DNA of 64,000 nt, from assembly GCA_019096195.1 (NCBI GenBank), contig JAGTXK010000125.1:124001-188000 (forward strand). Reading direction: 5' to 3'. The translations under genes were made by a program, and so were the position numbers. Shown here piece after piece: positions 23,030 to 36,218 of the stretch (the stretch's first letter is position 1; each line of letters opens with the position of its first letter). This DNA comes from Boletus sp. NGJ. Lineage: Eukaryota > Basidiomycota > Agaricomycetes > Boletales > Boletaceae. The notes beneath the pieces were generated by a model that made no database searches, had not been told where the DNA came from, and was given only the letters and a program-made list of their open reading frames with translations.

Positions 23030-26000
23030 CTACAATTCGTCATGCCCAGTCTCTCTGTCCGAATTCGGCTGTTTTGGCTCTGGCCCCGATGACCCCGATT
23101 GCTGTGATGATGTGGCCAATTTCTTGACCTTTGGCGCCTTCCTCTTCACTAACCGTTGCAAATGCAGCTCGAGAGTCCTGGCTCGCTCCTTCATTTCCTT
23201 CGTCTGGATGGCAGGGTTTTCATTCATCGGTGTGCGCTTCTGTCTCTCAACGCCGTCATTGAGCCATACTTCATGCTCCTTCAATGCTGCCTCGAGCGCC
23301 TCGAGTTCTTCGGACGTCCATTTAGAGGGTATATCGGCGGCGGCTTCGGCAGTGAGGTTCGCGCGTGCTTCGGTGAGGAAGAGCCTCGTAGACCAGTTCC
23401 ACTTCTGGCTGTTATTGAGGGCTTCTGGAAAGTCTTCGATCTCCTTGTACCGATGTACGATCGGCCGTTCCAGTAGCCTGAACATAGATTTAGAAATTAC
23501 GACATACGCTCCGATATGTACGCACTCTAGTACCCCCCGCTTCTGCCTCAGCGCAGTCGTGTCAGCTGTTTCCCCTTCCTCGTGGAGCCAGGTAATAGTA
23601 TCTGCAAGTTTGTGTGAGATGGCCTGTCTCTCAGAGGGTTTCGAGCATTTCATGAATGGCGAGTCTGGTCTATCTTCGAGGAGGTCACGGAGCTTGTACA
23701 GGTATGCCTCTAAGGTATTGTGTACCTCCTCGCGAAGGAGCTTTGACGCTTCCTTGGTGTCTAATGCACGTAGTCTGAGGTACACAACATGTAAGCAAAG
23801 AATGACAGATCTCCAAGGAAAGAACCAGTGGCCGACCTATCACGAGATGCGCGCTTTTCCGCCACTGTCATAGGAGGAAGACTGGAGAATACTACGTTGA
23901 CCTCCAGAGGAATGGTGCTCATGTCCTTCTCTCCATTGGTCTTCTTCTTCTCCTTGGTAGTCTGTCGAGCTTCACTTTCCTGAGCCGTACCCTCTGCGCC
24001 TTGCTGCTTTAAAACTTCCTGCTCTTCTGAACCTCCACCAAAGAGGCCCTTCAGCATGCCTGCACTAGCTTGATGATCAAAGGAAGAGCGTGCAAAAGTT
24101 TACACACCTGTAAGGGACTCGTCCTTGACTTCGCCGTACGCGACTGCTTCCTTCGCGGAGACAAACCCAGACTCGGACAAGGTAACTGTGAGCTTGACAA
24201 CAGGATCAATGGCCCCACGTTCAGTGAGGTTTACCAGGGCTTCTGCGACGCCGTTGATTTGTACTTGGAAAATTTCACGCGGGAAGCCACTGGGTGCGTA
24301 ATTGTCAGTTCTTGCGACTTCACGACGTCGAAGAACTCACGGAGCAACTTCAGTCTTGTAGTCAAGCCAGATGGAAAAGTCCTCTTTACGCCTGAACGAA
24401 AGTGTCTTGCGGGAACCGTATTTAGCGCCTTTGGGGAAGATGAGCGAATGTATAGTCCGCGAGTCTGGAGTAGAAGCAAAGTAGGATGCTTGGATATCGT
24501 ATGTTGCGGTATCGAGAATTCGAATATCCTTCGTCTTGAACTGACGTGACAGGGAGGCACCATGAAATGCTGCGCCTGTCGTCAGAGAAGTGGATACTTA
24601 GTTCCAACGCATGAGTCACAGGAGACAAAGTTCTACCTAGTACAGCAGCTTCATCAGCATTGACGTTTTGAGCTATCCGATGCCTGGGCGACAGATATTA
24701 GGATCTCACAATGGTGGCTAATGGAGGACACCTACTCTCCAACAGCGGCTTTGATTGCAGCCTGGACCATTGGCATTCGTGAGCTTCCCCCAGTCAGAAT
24801 CACAGAAGATATTTGGTCCTAAAAGAGGTCAGCGCAGGGTGGATTGATAGGTATTGACGACCAACCAGATCCAGGCCAGCGCTGGCTAAAGCATCATGAA
24901 TGGGTTTGGCAAAGCTGCTCTGCAAGTCCGAGCACGCCGTCTCGAATTGTTCACGAGTAACTTTGGTCTTAAAGTCTATATCAAAAGCGGCACTCTCCAC
25001 CTATAACACGATTCCCGCATCAATCGCTGAAAGATATAGTAAGGTACAAGGTACCTACCGTTGACATTGCTTCAGTGTTGGCACTGAGAATTGCCTTTAC
25101 ACGGCTTGCCTCTTTCCAGAGTTTTGCCATTCCACGCTTGTCTCTGCGAATGTCTCGTTTGTATTGAGTGATAAACTTCTCGACGAGAATTTCCCTCATG
25201 CGTCTATCAAGGTCGATACCACCCGTTGATCGATCAAAACCAACACCAAGAACAGATATTTGTGTGTATGATACTTTTGTCTTTGGATCTTCGACGGCCG
25301 CAAATGAAACAAGCGTTGCACGGGTAGAGGAAGCGCCAGCGTCGTAGATGACGTGATATTCTGGGGTGGACGAGAAGGTTCGAGTCATTGCATAGTTCAC
25401 CGCTACAGCTGTACCATCGTTGATCAGTGTGAGGGTTTTCATGCCAGCAATTTCCACGGCATCCACGACAGCATCACGCTCGAACTGCGTGTAGTGAGGT
25501 GGAACGGTGACGATGACGTCGCGGACGGGTTCCCCAGCAAGGCTCTCTGCGAGTTGCTTCACATATGCAAACTGCATGGCAATGAGTTCCTCTGTACTCC
25601 ATTCGGTACCATCGCTTTGCTTGAAACCTGTTGTTGACCGTCCGGACTCGACGATGTCAGAGGTAGATATTTGCGTGAAGTAGGAGACGGCCTGGGAGCT
25701 GTAGGGCGCGCCTTGAAGTAGTTTGAGAGACGAGAATGACTCTGAAGGAAAGCGCGAGGCCTCAAGACACTTTGAAAGCATGTTCGGGAAAGTGGGAGTG
25801 ACACGTACCAGGTTAGCTGCGTCAGATCCAAACAGTCGGTCGTCTTTCTTCCAAGCGACGGATGACTGTATTTTTCTCTTGGAGTCCTTGTTCAGAAGAA
25901 CGTCGAAGGGCAAGCCTGGCTTCATTAAGGAAGCTTTGATCCAGTCCGAGCCATAGTCAATGGCTAATATGGCTGCAAAAGTGGATTCAAGAAATGCAGT

Positions 26001-26048
26001 GAAGAGGACGAAGAGGCATAGAGCTCTGCGTAGGCAGAAACTGGGCAT
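23030..26048 (-). CDS. LHS1: LHS1/ORP150, ER-lumenal Hsp110-type chaperone
   Basis: Large Hsp70-family chaperone of the ER lumen, which acts as nucleotide-exchange factor for BiP/Kar2 and holds unfolded proteins during translocation. The start at 26046-26048 begins a signal peptide (MPSFCLRRALCLFVLFTAFL, cleaved near STFA). The ATPase domain follows: ILAIDYGSDWIKASL, VTVPPHYTQFERDAV, LTLINDGTAVAVNYA and VILTGGSSRMPMVQ. The substrate-binding and lid regions are charged, with an acidic/Lys-rich linker (EEQEVLKQQGAEG; TTKEKKKTNGEKD). The last residues are GHDEL, and HDEL is the classical ER-retrieval signal, with TAG at 23030-23032. Exon 1 runs from the start to about 25060 and encodes most of the ATPase domain; later introns are short. 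An upstream in-frame ATG (26096) would put 16 residues before the signal peptide, and I prefer the internal start. Confidence 0.93.
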
Positions 26049-29000
26049 GGTAAAGAAGAGGTATTCACCAGATTGGAGAACACAAAAACGCGACAAGCAT
26101 CGACCGATGGCACCAACTTATGTACTGAATCAAAACGTGGAAGGCAAACGTGGCGGGACAACCTGAAACTAATAATGACTAAGCACTTCCATACGTAGGA
26201 ATATAGCCCCCGAGATAACCGCGGCCAGGCAAGCAGAGTTATTCAAGCCTGTTCGTTCATCCCAAACTCCAAGGGTACTACCAGTGGGATGGGTTATACA
26301 AGACAGCATTCATGTATCGAACTTGCGCAGGTGGAGATGCAACAGCTCGTGTTGCACAAGAAATTTTCGATGTAGGTTGTCGCCTACGTACGGGCTACGT
26401 ATGGGTCATGGTGGTAGAGGGGTAAGGTTCTGTTTGGGACTTGCAGCTTGCAGTCTGCCGTTTTCCACTTTAAGAAACGTGGTTTACACAGAGTGGCTTT
26501 GAGCACGACGCTTCCATGAAGCGACACGGAAGGCTGAGGACTCCATTACTGAAGTACTAATCACTCTCATGTGATTCCTTTGTGTGTTTTGTTGTCTATG
26601 TAGGACATTCGTGATTTACAACCAACCCCTGTATTAAACTCGGGTCCAGGAATGCCCGGAGGGCAATGCTATGGCATGACGGATTAATCAATTATTCACT
26701 TGGTTGTGATTGTCGTCGTGGACAGGGATATAGGCTGTAGTTGTTTGCATTTTGAGCAAAGCAATGTCTACTTTGTTTTGGACTTGTATCAGACTTGGCA
26801 ATTCTTTCGCATTGCCAGATATACTACCTGTGCCAGCAAGATAGTCTGAGTAGGTACAACTGCGACCTCTTCAAGCGTGAGACAGGTACCGATTAGCATT
26901 GGGAGCTTATAGACTGCTCCGAAAAGTACTCTTGAGACAACACTCAGTCGGTCGAAATCGGATCCCAAGTTTGTCCTAAGAACTAGTACTTCGTAGGTCC
27001 TGGACTGTTGCGTGGGGCGACTTACTAGGGCAGCTTCGTCTCAAAGCGGCGGTAGGGTACAACTGATACTATGCCGCACTCTCCCATGACTGGCTTTTCA
27101 TTGATCACGCTAAAATTACTGGCCTGTCGCGCAACTCTCTCCATGACATATTTCAGTTAGTCGGTCACAGGGCTTGAAAGGCACTCGTGCCCATGTTCGA
27201 TTCCCTTGCTACCACCTTCATCTCACTCACAACCATGGTGCAACCAATACAGTGAGCAGAGGATAATTTCTTGCAGGTAAAATAAATGACGACGAACGGG
27301 TTTTTCTTATTGGTTCCTAGGTTCTGTGAGTCCGAGTCCTCCCCGAGTTTCTCGCTGTTACCAACATCCCTCGCTAGGCTTGGTCGGGATTTTATTCTTA
27401 ATGTAAGATACTAGCTATAGCTGTCCTGGAAGATCATCCAACACTTGATCATACTTAGCTCCGCTGTGCTCATGGCCATCTCTGGTTTCATGGGTCCGAC
27501 CCACAGCAAACTGGACATATTCGTAATCGTCTTCTCAGCAATTTCGTTCTTCATAGCATGTGACCAGTTTCGGAGAGCATTCGTAGCATGGCATGCAACG
27601 AAAAAGAAGTTAGAAGCAGTCGAGTCTAACGTTTGATGTCCGTAATGGTGAGTACCATGTCGGCTACGCGCGGAAACGCAAAAATCCTGACGTTCATGCT
27701 TGCCAGGTTTTTTAGTCTCACTTACCCGTGTTTGCATTCTACACGTGGGCATCTTTTACAATTGTTCTCCTGCACCAGGGCTGCCTGTGGATCCAGTGTC
27801 AATCTCTCCGGCTGCAGAGCCATGAGCATACGTCCTCTTGTTAGTGATTCAATCCCTCCTGGTCGCACTGCATCCCATTACTGAAACGATTGCAGGAGCT
27901 GTGAGTGTGTGACTTATTTGTTTTTGCGACGAGTGCTGGAAGCTCTGATTCTGACTCGTCTTGACAATTTCAATGATCAGCGGGATATTGCCTGACCCGA
28001 CACTCCCTTTTAGAGGCTTTTCTGAGCTCCCCGAAGGACGGCTTCGATGGCCAATTGAGTTAGAACTAGACAAACCTGAATCAAAGGAAGCACTCTGGGT
28101 GACATCACCCACACAGTCGTGTCGTAAGGGGCTGGAATAGCTTGTCTGTCGAGTGTGGGGAAGCCAGCTTTGTGCATCGAATGCCATCAGCAATCCAAAG
28201 ACTGACATCACTGCTTACCTTTCAGCAACTTATGAAGTATTTGCCACTATGATAGTTGAACGTTGAACTGTCGAATATCATTAACTAACTGCCGATGAGT
28301 CCACACGAGGCCGAGAAATGAAGCCTTGATGGTCAGCAGTGAGATTCGAAACGTTCCGTAACTTCACATGTTCGTGGTGCTCGTCTACATTCCCATTAAA
28401 TCACGGGGCGCCTGGGCGCCTCAAGACCTCATGACGGGCGAGTGCTTGGCTTTGCATGGGAGTTCAAGCCATCGACAGTCCCAGCCCTCTGGAATCTCAC
28501 TATGGCTGCCCAACTAAGCTGGCCAGCACTCCGATATGGCACACCGGTGAGCCCAAAAAGGGGGTTGAGATTGTGGGTGTGCTTTGACCCTGAGATAGGG
28601 AAAGATGGAACCATTGCGTACAACTCGTGAAAGTGGATCAAGTCCTAGGTGCAGTTAGGGGAGGACTGAGGGTTACAGCTTACATAGTCCTCCGGCCGGC
28701 CTTGGTCGATGGCTTTATCGCTTCCTGATCACAGTCCGATCGTTGGGCAGAACCGGTGTTGTCCCGCGACACTACAATTTGCGACCGTCTTTCAATCCTC
28801 TGAGAGCGCAAACTTTTTACTCGACCAAGTGTTCTTCATGTACGAGGGGGATTCATAGAGAAATATAAGTTCAACGTTGATAACCATAGAACAACACCCA
28901 CAGCAACCAAGGATTCGATGGAAATGAGATGAGGAAACCTAGACAGTGATTCGGCAGCATCCTAGACTGTCAGGGTGAGGGGCCGACAAAGAACATCCTT

Positions 29001-29740
29001 TCGACTATCGTGGTTAATCAAACTCGACTGAGGAGGAAATTAGCGCTGCTTCAAACCGAGAGCAACGGACCAGGGACCAATCCTGTTCTACCATCTCAAT
29101 ATCAGTCAGTAGCCGCACTGGTGTGCTTACACTCACCTGGGTAATAGGCTCGGAAGAACGTGCTGCACCGACCCCGATATCAATATTTAAATTTGTGGGA
29201 GTGAGTCGGTCTGGGTACCATGATCCGCCGGCCCTTCGCTTAATTTGTCGGGTTCCTTGGTATCTTGGTGAGCTGTGAGTCCTGCGACCTGCTGCTTTCT
29301 AATGATGAATGACGCATTTGCAAGCCGCACTATCATCAATCCAGCCACCAAACTGAGGCTGCGCTCTACGGTAAGCTCGGGCAGGAAAGGCGTTATGAGT
29401 AATCTCGCACCATTCTGTGTTGGCTATATAATGTGGAAAACTTACAGGTAGCTGACGCATAGGTCAGCATCGGTGAACATGCCTTGCCGGTGGGGAAAGC
29501 GGAATTTGAGGAAACGAATAGACTATGTGCGCTGTGAGAGGGAGATCCGAAATCCGACCGTCGATGGTTATCGCTGGAGTGTTCGAGCATGCGTTGCAGT
29601 AGAGCACTGCGCACGTTTGCGCACCCGAACGGGTCGGTGTATGTAGTGCTGTGTACGCCGTGCGGCACAGATCGGGCGGTCGGTCTGACGTTCTAACTCC
29701 GAGACAAAACAAACCACGCACATCGGATAAGATGCATTCG
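26049..29740. other. Gene-poor interval between LHS1 and gpd
   Basis: The largest stretch without a confident gene (3.7 kb). It should hold the LHS1 promoter at its left and the gpd promoter at its right. Open frames are short; the two least chance-like are a hydrophobic plus-strand frame at 27420-27636 and a Ser-rich minus-strand frame at 27849-28211. I see no terminal repeats, transposase, tRNA or rRNA. It may contain decayed genes, a non-coding RNA, or only regulatory DNA. Confidence 0.5.
27420..27636 (+). CDS. Possible membrane-protein exon or remnant
   Basis: Low-confidence call. The plus-strand frame after TATAG at 27419 reads LSWKIIQHLIILSSAVLMAI, then SGFMGPTHSKLDIF, a second hydrophobic run (VIVFSAISFFIA) and a charged tail ending KKKLEAVESNV and TGA. 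The alternation of hydrophobic helix, polar loop and basic tail looks like a membrane protein. I could not find a continuous upstream exon with a start codon, and I do not recognise a family. It may be the last exon of a gene I failed to assemble, or a remnant. Confidence 0.25.
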
Positions 29741-29744
29741 CGCA

Positions 29745-29750
29745 TATAAA
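29745..29750 (+). promoter_or_regulatory. gpd TATA box
   Basis: TATAAA (in GCATATAAAC) lies 66 nt before the gpd start codon, with a pyrimidine-rich stretch between. This arrangement is usual for strongly expressed fungal genes. Confidence 0.65.
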
Positions 29751-29751
29751 C

Positions 29752-29810
29752 AGCCTCTCTTCGTTTTCCTCCCCTTCCACAACTTTTCCCTACCTCATCC
29801 CTCCCAACGA
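29752..29810 (+). promoter_or_regulatory. gpd CT-rich initiator/leader region
   Basis: A pyrimidine-rich stretch (CCTCTCTTCG, TTTTCCTCCCCTTCC, TACCTCATCCCTCCC) runs from the TATA box almost to the ATG. CT blocks of this kind mark transcription start zones of highly expressed filamentous-fungal genes. Confidence 0.55.
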
Positions 29811-29815
29811 ACACA

Positions 29816-31274
<1,459 letters not shown>

Positions 31275-31712
31275 AACGATGATGGAGTATTGGCGCTCAT
31301 CGGAGAGCGGTCGGTGTCGGAGATCTTGAGGGTGTGGCCAGTCCTCAAGCTTCGAGTTCGGTGTAGGATTGCGAAGGAGCGGGGCCGTCTTACAGTTCAC
31401 GTGATATGGAATCGACGAAAATGTTTGGTCAAGATGCAGATGTACCGAAGTGTCTGAATAGATTTTTCATCACGCAATAAATCGTTTCTTACTCGTTTCT
31501 CCCCTGCGCGTTGTGGTCCTGTGCTGAAGGAATAGCTTGGGCTCTGCGACTTGCCAAGTGGAATTCCTCTTTGGCTGATTTCTAGCACCTGCTAGTGACG
31601 GTAACTTTGTCATCTTCAACTTGGAGCGAATTCGATTCGATTCCCGGGCGAATAACCCACTGGCTCTTGTCTAGTTTCGAGAGGCTGTGCTACTATTAAC
31701 CGTTTCGGACTA
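31275..31712. other. gpd 3' region
   Basis: About 440 bp of convergent 3' sequence: the gpd 3' UTR and terminator (a GCAATAAATC poly(A)-signal candidate near 31474) and the tail of the Hri1-like remnant. A GATTCGATTCCC string near 31635 resembles a tRNA B box but has no matching arms. Confidence 0.5.
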
Positions 31713-32530
31713 TTAGGTTCCCTCCCGACTTGTATCCCAGACAACCCAAGATCTACTCCCCAAGTAAATGTTGTTACCCCGCACGTACTGACACCCTTGA
31801 TCCGCAAGTCCAACAAGTTCCTTCAACTCTCGTTCCTGCGCTGAACTGCCGGTCGAGAACACAGTTTCCCACACGATTCCCTGCGTGTCTTGAACCGGGC
31901 TCATCCGCCGGTACATACGCACAGCGCGAAAATTTCGAGGTGTGTTTGGGGCCTCGGCCCGGGGTTCTTGCGCGAGTGCAAGGGCATGAGGTCCCAACAC
32001 TGCCATAGTGGCAGTGGCTTCCTCCACACTGGCGGAGGAAGACACGAAGATATATGAAGATCCTTCAGGGAGCGGTTCATCCCTGCACGTTAAAGATCAA
32101 AAGTGGTGTCAGAAATCATAATGTATGATATAGCGTGCAGGTTCCCACCTCCATATTTCCTCGTAGGCTTCCATTTGGCCCGTCGCGGGATTTAGCCTGC
32201 TGCCAGTCTCAATCTCTTTTCCATCATGCTATATCATCTGGCCCTCATCTGCTGCTCCATCATCACATGAGTCAATGATACTGTGGTTCCACTGGTATCT
32301 GAGCAGTGAGGTGGACAATGTGTGATGGACTCAGAGACCTGCAAAACCCCAGTTGACCTTGCTTGTTCTACCCAGCAGAAGGGAAAGACATAGATCCAGG
32401 TAAAAGAGTGTGGCATCGACTTCCCCTGGAGATGTTGACCGAGAAGATAAAGACGAGGACATCAGAATCTTCGAATGCAGGGGTTGAGGGTATCCAAGCG
32501 ATACATTCACGTGTAGATATGAAAGGTTCT
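31713..32530 (-). pseudogene. Hri1-like fungal protein, apparently decayed
   Basis: On the minus strand, pieces in order match the fungal Hri1 family (yeast Hri1 is a protein of unknown role that interacts with Sec72 and Hrr25). In order they are: IAWIPSTPAFEDSDVLVF; a block ending TSKVNWGFAG; WNHSIIDSCDDGAADEG; HDGKEIETGSRLNPATGQ and YEEIWR; after a 66-nt intron, DEPLPEGSSYIF; and a last exon with GIVWETVFSTG and IYLGSRSWVVWDTSR, ending at 31713. Two defects break it: a frame change between the first two blocks (near 32411-32434) and an in-frame TAG at 32229-32231 between the DEGQMI and HDGKE pieces. No convincing intron removes either. I could not find a clear start codon. Recent inactivation seems most likely; sequencing errors are possible. 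Confidence 0.6.
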
Positions 32531-32770
32531 CCATACAGTTGAGAGGGTAAAAGAAAACATGGCTGATCAGATCTTCAGAATGCACTAATCAGTACTCAGT
32601 AGTCTATAGAGGTTATCAGGGAAGGTGCATAATCGACATCAGGTCGAATTTTATGAAAGCAGTGAGAATATATCTAGGACCATTATCAAGAAAAAGGAGT
32701 TCGGTAACCCCTTTTGTAATTCGTATCGAACTGCTGCGCAACATCACATTGTCTATCCACCTCATGATCT

Positions 32771-34372
32771 CTAGATATTGATCATGATGCAACCACTGTG
32801 ATACACTCCATTCCCATTTGCGTTACTAGTGACGAATTTGTCGTCCAACAAGTGATCGAGCAACTTGAAGGCCAGCAATGCCGAACCAAAGGACAGTGTA
32901 AAACCGGAGCCTCCGTGGCCATATGCGTGAACGATGCGACTTGACCTACCGCCCTTGTGGATACGACCATCCGCTTCGACACGACTAGACCCTGTGCGAA
33001 AGGGGCGTAGACCCTGGACGAGCGGAATCTCGTCTAATTCTGCGTTCTTCAATGCAGGGATGACTGAATGGACACTCAGCACTGCTCACCTCACTCCCGA
33101 ACGCGTATGCACGTACAGTTCTCGCAGCGTTCCCTCATATCCTTGACCAACCTACTCTCGTCTGTCAGGGCTAACGACCACTTGTGCGGTTCAACTGATC
33201 CTCCGAGTATTAAAGTGGTTTCATTCCTACGGAAGCCAGTAAATCACCTCTACTGGTATGGCCATGCGCGTCAAAGTTACTTGCCGTGGTACGATGAACA
33301 CTATGTCATCGGATTTGTGAATATCCGTATTACTGACCGCTAAAACCTCGGTAATCTTTGGGAAGCATTTTCCGTCATTCTTGACACGCAGTAACGAGCC
33401 ACTGGCAAAATTGGCCAACTTCGTTGTCAGTGCCATATGATATAAAATGAACTGTGACAACCCACCGAATAGGGTAGACTGCAGGGTCATGGGCCAGTTC
33501 AATAGCACTCAATCCGGTCGCATTCAAAATAGCATCGGCTCCGTAACGTGCAAGTAGCCTGTCTTCTTGATCAAACAAGTCACCCTTGAGAGGCAGATCG
33601 AGGGTTTCGATGACAGCACCCTTGTCAGCGACGAGTTCTTTCAGCCAAACAAGGTATGTGTCAGTATCAATCTATTTAAAACACCAAATTAGATCCAAAT
33701 GAGGGGGGGGGGGGGGGGCATAAACGTACGACCGGTGCTTCGTGCTGGTATGCGTCAATGACATCGGCTTCGGGCGGAACGGAATGATATTCAATCAATC
33801 CGGGGTCATGCTTGTACTTGGGGATCCTGACTTTCTCGATCTCTTTCAGCTTTTGGAGCTGTCCGTGCATGTCGGGATGGTCCAAGCGTTTCGTGAAAAA
33901 GAAATTGGCCATACGGAGGGTGATTCCGTGGTCATCATCGCGATAACCGAGCGCCAAGTCTTCAAACACATTCCTAACAAAGGCTTTAATATCTGCAAGT
34001 CCGTGTTACACAAGGGGCTTCACCTTGAAATCAACGACCAGGGTTTGAATTTCTCCACGGAAGCTTGATCGGCGTGCTGACCGCAGACAGCAGGAGGATA
34101 TTCCCATCTGTATTTTTCCTCGACACATGAAATCATGATGGTTTGAAGTGGATGGAATAACTTACAAAGCACCTGCAATCTGACCAGTGATGCTGGGCAC
34201 CGCAGGTGCGTAGCGGTCCGAGATAATGGTCACGTCGTAACCGAGATCAAGGAGCAACCAGGCCGAGCTGAAAAATGCCCAGTCATTATCAACGTGGCGG
34301 ACACATTGATTACAAGGGTACAGACGTGAGGCCGGTAACACTTCCTCCGATAACGAGGACGCGCTTTCTCAT
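32771..34372 (-). CDS. DAO: D-amino-acid oxidase (FAD)
   Basis: FAD-dependent oxidase that converts D-amino acids to 2-oxo acids, ammonia and H2O2. The start at 34370-34372 gives MRKRVLVIGGSVTGLTS, the dinucleotide-binding motif (GxGxxG-like), followed by AWLLLDLGYDVTIIS. Further family landmarks are GADAILNATGLSAIELA, the substrate-region GLRPFRTGSSRVE with the conserved Arg, and HAYGHGGSGFTLSFG, the DAO signature. The end is NGNGVYHSGCIMINI at 32771. Many DAOs are peroxisomal through a C-terminal SKL-type signal; none is seen here, so location is uncertain. Introns are short; one has a run of 17 G (C on the sense strand) at 33703-33719. A longer in-frame start at 34460 exists but would push the FAD motif far from the N-terminus. 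Confidence 0.87.
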
Positions 34373-36218
34373 GCGCTGGTAGAATGGTGAACGTTGAGCA
34401 TGGACCCTGAGGTCTGTCCAAGTTTTGTTAGGATTGAGATAAATGCCCTTGGAAGTCATATTGCGCAAGGAATAAAAGAAACATTGATACGGATGATACG
34501 AGGCAAGTGTACCCCAGGGTGAAACCTTAAATAGGTTTTCTGAGAGCAACTTGAAGACCTGGTGGATCTCAGATTATAGTAGCGGCGCGTGGATACCGCG
34601 GAGAAATTTCCAGACTTCACCGGGGCTGATTTGAGTAAACGACTAATTCCAAGAATTTTTGCATGAGGATACATTGCCTTCGAAGCTAGCAGGAACAATT
34701 GTATAGGGAAATTGAGACAATTCAAACCATCAGAAACAGGGTACACCAATGCGTTGGTTGCGCATTCAGATGGGGTTCTGATGAACTCTGTCGCGCTGAT
34801 CGGCGCATCAGCCAATCGTCATCCACCTTCGTACTTCTGTCACTCACCAAATACAACTACTCATGACTCACTATATGTAATTCTTCAGCCAGTGATACAC
34901 TGCCAAATTTTGAGGGGCGGGCAGCGCATGGTTCCGAAAATCGCCTTGCGTTTAATGCTTATTCCAGAGTCCTATCGTGACTAAGATATGGATCAAATGA
35001 AAGGAAGACACACCGAATGTGTCGAACACTCTTTCCTCAGAATCCCCGCTGCCAAATGTCTGCGACTGTTTGTCGCGTGTGAGATCTTGAGATCTTGAGA
35101 TTTGGTCTTCGTCCTGGATCCCCTCGCTTGAGACTAACTCACTAACTTAGTGCCCGTTCGGCAGCCCTCCGTTTGCGCCCGTTTCGTTTCGTTTCGGATT
35201 CCTACCACTTCGGAAACGGACGAGCCCAAGTTCAACGTTCGGCAACCTATTTCAGCCTACTACTCAAGCTCCCACGGGCCACGGCCTCAAGTGACAAGAC
35301 AAGACGCTCCGAACGAGAAGGCTCCCTGTATTTAAAGTTCCACAGACGCTATGATATGGACAGTGACAAGCATCCGGGACTCACCGTTCGTTTTGGCTCG
35401 CTGGCTCGTCCGTTGCAAACGAACGGCAGGAATTCAAAACGAAACGAAACGGGCGCAAACGGAGGGCTGCGACCGAACGGGCCCTAAAATAAGAGGAGGA
35501 TGGAGAAGTTGACAAATCCCCTGCGCAGCAACGGTCGCCGATCTGGAATTCACGGTATTGGATGAGTGACATAAACTTGGGATGTACTTGCCAACGCAGA
35601 CCTTGCTGGAAAGAGAAGCGCCTGAGTAAAATAATTTCAATCCAGACAGGTACGACAAGTGAGTAACAATCGGAGACCGGCCAGTACCGTACAAACGATG
35701 GCGATTTGAGGCATGCGGTTTTGGTGTTCAGCAACACCAGTTCGCAAGGATTGCTGGGATGTGATAAGGGGGCGTTAAGCAGCCGCCAAGGGGGGGTGAA
35801 GCCCCCAGCAAAGTCAATTGCGACGATTATAATCGACCGATGACTCCCCGAACCAGGATGGCAGCGGTTCTGGAGTCCGGCCACCGTACCGCGTTCGCAA
35901 GGATTACCAAGCTGTTTGCGACTGTTGATTGTTAGCAGACGAAATCCGCATCATCATGGCCACAGGTAAAAACAAGAAACGCCATACTACGATACTTACT
36001 ACCTCTCAATACACAATTGAACCAGCCGCAAACTTCGGCAAGAATTGTTGCTGACATTGCTGGCCCTGGTCATCATGCATCAGAGTCATCATCTACGGCT
36101 CCGAGTCACCGCGCTAACTGCTTGCCTTTCTCATGACTTATGACTCAGAAGGCAGACTTAAATCGAAAGGCAAGCAAGTTCGTCATAGGTCTGCCCAGCG
36201 TCCTGTTCAATCACGAAC
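34373..36218. other. Intergenic region containing a MITE
   Basis: 1.85 kb between divergent DAO and NmrA-like genes. Besides the inverted-repeat element at 35147-35487 it has a small tandem repeat (GAGATCTT units at 35082-35101) and a 13-bp direct repeat (GTTCGCAAGGATT near 35740 and 35893). Open frames overlapping the element (35173-35487, 35381-35884) look fortuitous. No gene found. Confidence 0.55.
35147..35487. mobile_element. MITE-like non-autonomous DNA transposon, 341 bp
   Basis: The two ends form a near-perfect terminal inverted repeat of about 50 bp. The left end starts TTAGTGCCCGTTCGG, and the right end, read inward on the minus strand, starts TTAGGGCCCGTTCGG. Both continue with CAGCCCTCCGTTTGCGCCCG and TTTCGTTTCGTTT; the right copy has three extra bases and few mismatches. 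A weaker inverted match lies further inside (AAACGGACGAGCC / GGCTCGTCCGTT). There is no transposase inside. The flanks give TTA on the left and TAA on the right, which count as part of the inverted repeat, so I cannot define a target-site duplication or superfamily (hAT or PIF/Harbinger possible). The close match between the arms suggests recent activity. Confidence 0.75.

Noticed and set aside
27190-27210. GTTCGATTCCC, a tRNA B-box-like string
   Set aside because: The flanking bases do not form a T arm, and no acceptor or anticodon arms could be found.
28290-28320. Hammerhead-ribozyme-like string (GATGAGTCC ... CGAGAAA)
   Set aside because: The core CUGANGA is changed to CCGAUGA, the closing GAAA is preceded by an extra G, and the stem between does not pair well.
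31625-31650. GATTCGATTCCCGGG, another tRNA-like string
   Set aside because: Neither orientation gives paired T-arm stems of five bases or an A box at the right distance.
35147-35487. TTAGGG at the element end read as a telomeric repeat
   Set aside because: It occurs once, as part of the inverted repeat, not in a tandem array.
35173-35884. Open frames over and beside the MITE
   Set aside because: They overlap the inverted repeats, lack recognisable domains and run on both strands; probably chance.
35738-35905. 13-bp direct repeat GTTCGCAAGGATT, copies about 150 bp apart
   Set aside because: No inverted ends or coding content between the copies; too little to call an element or target duplication.
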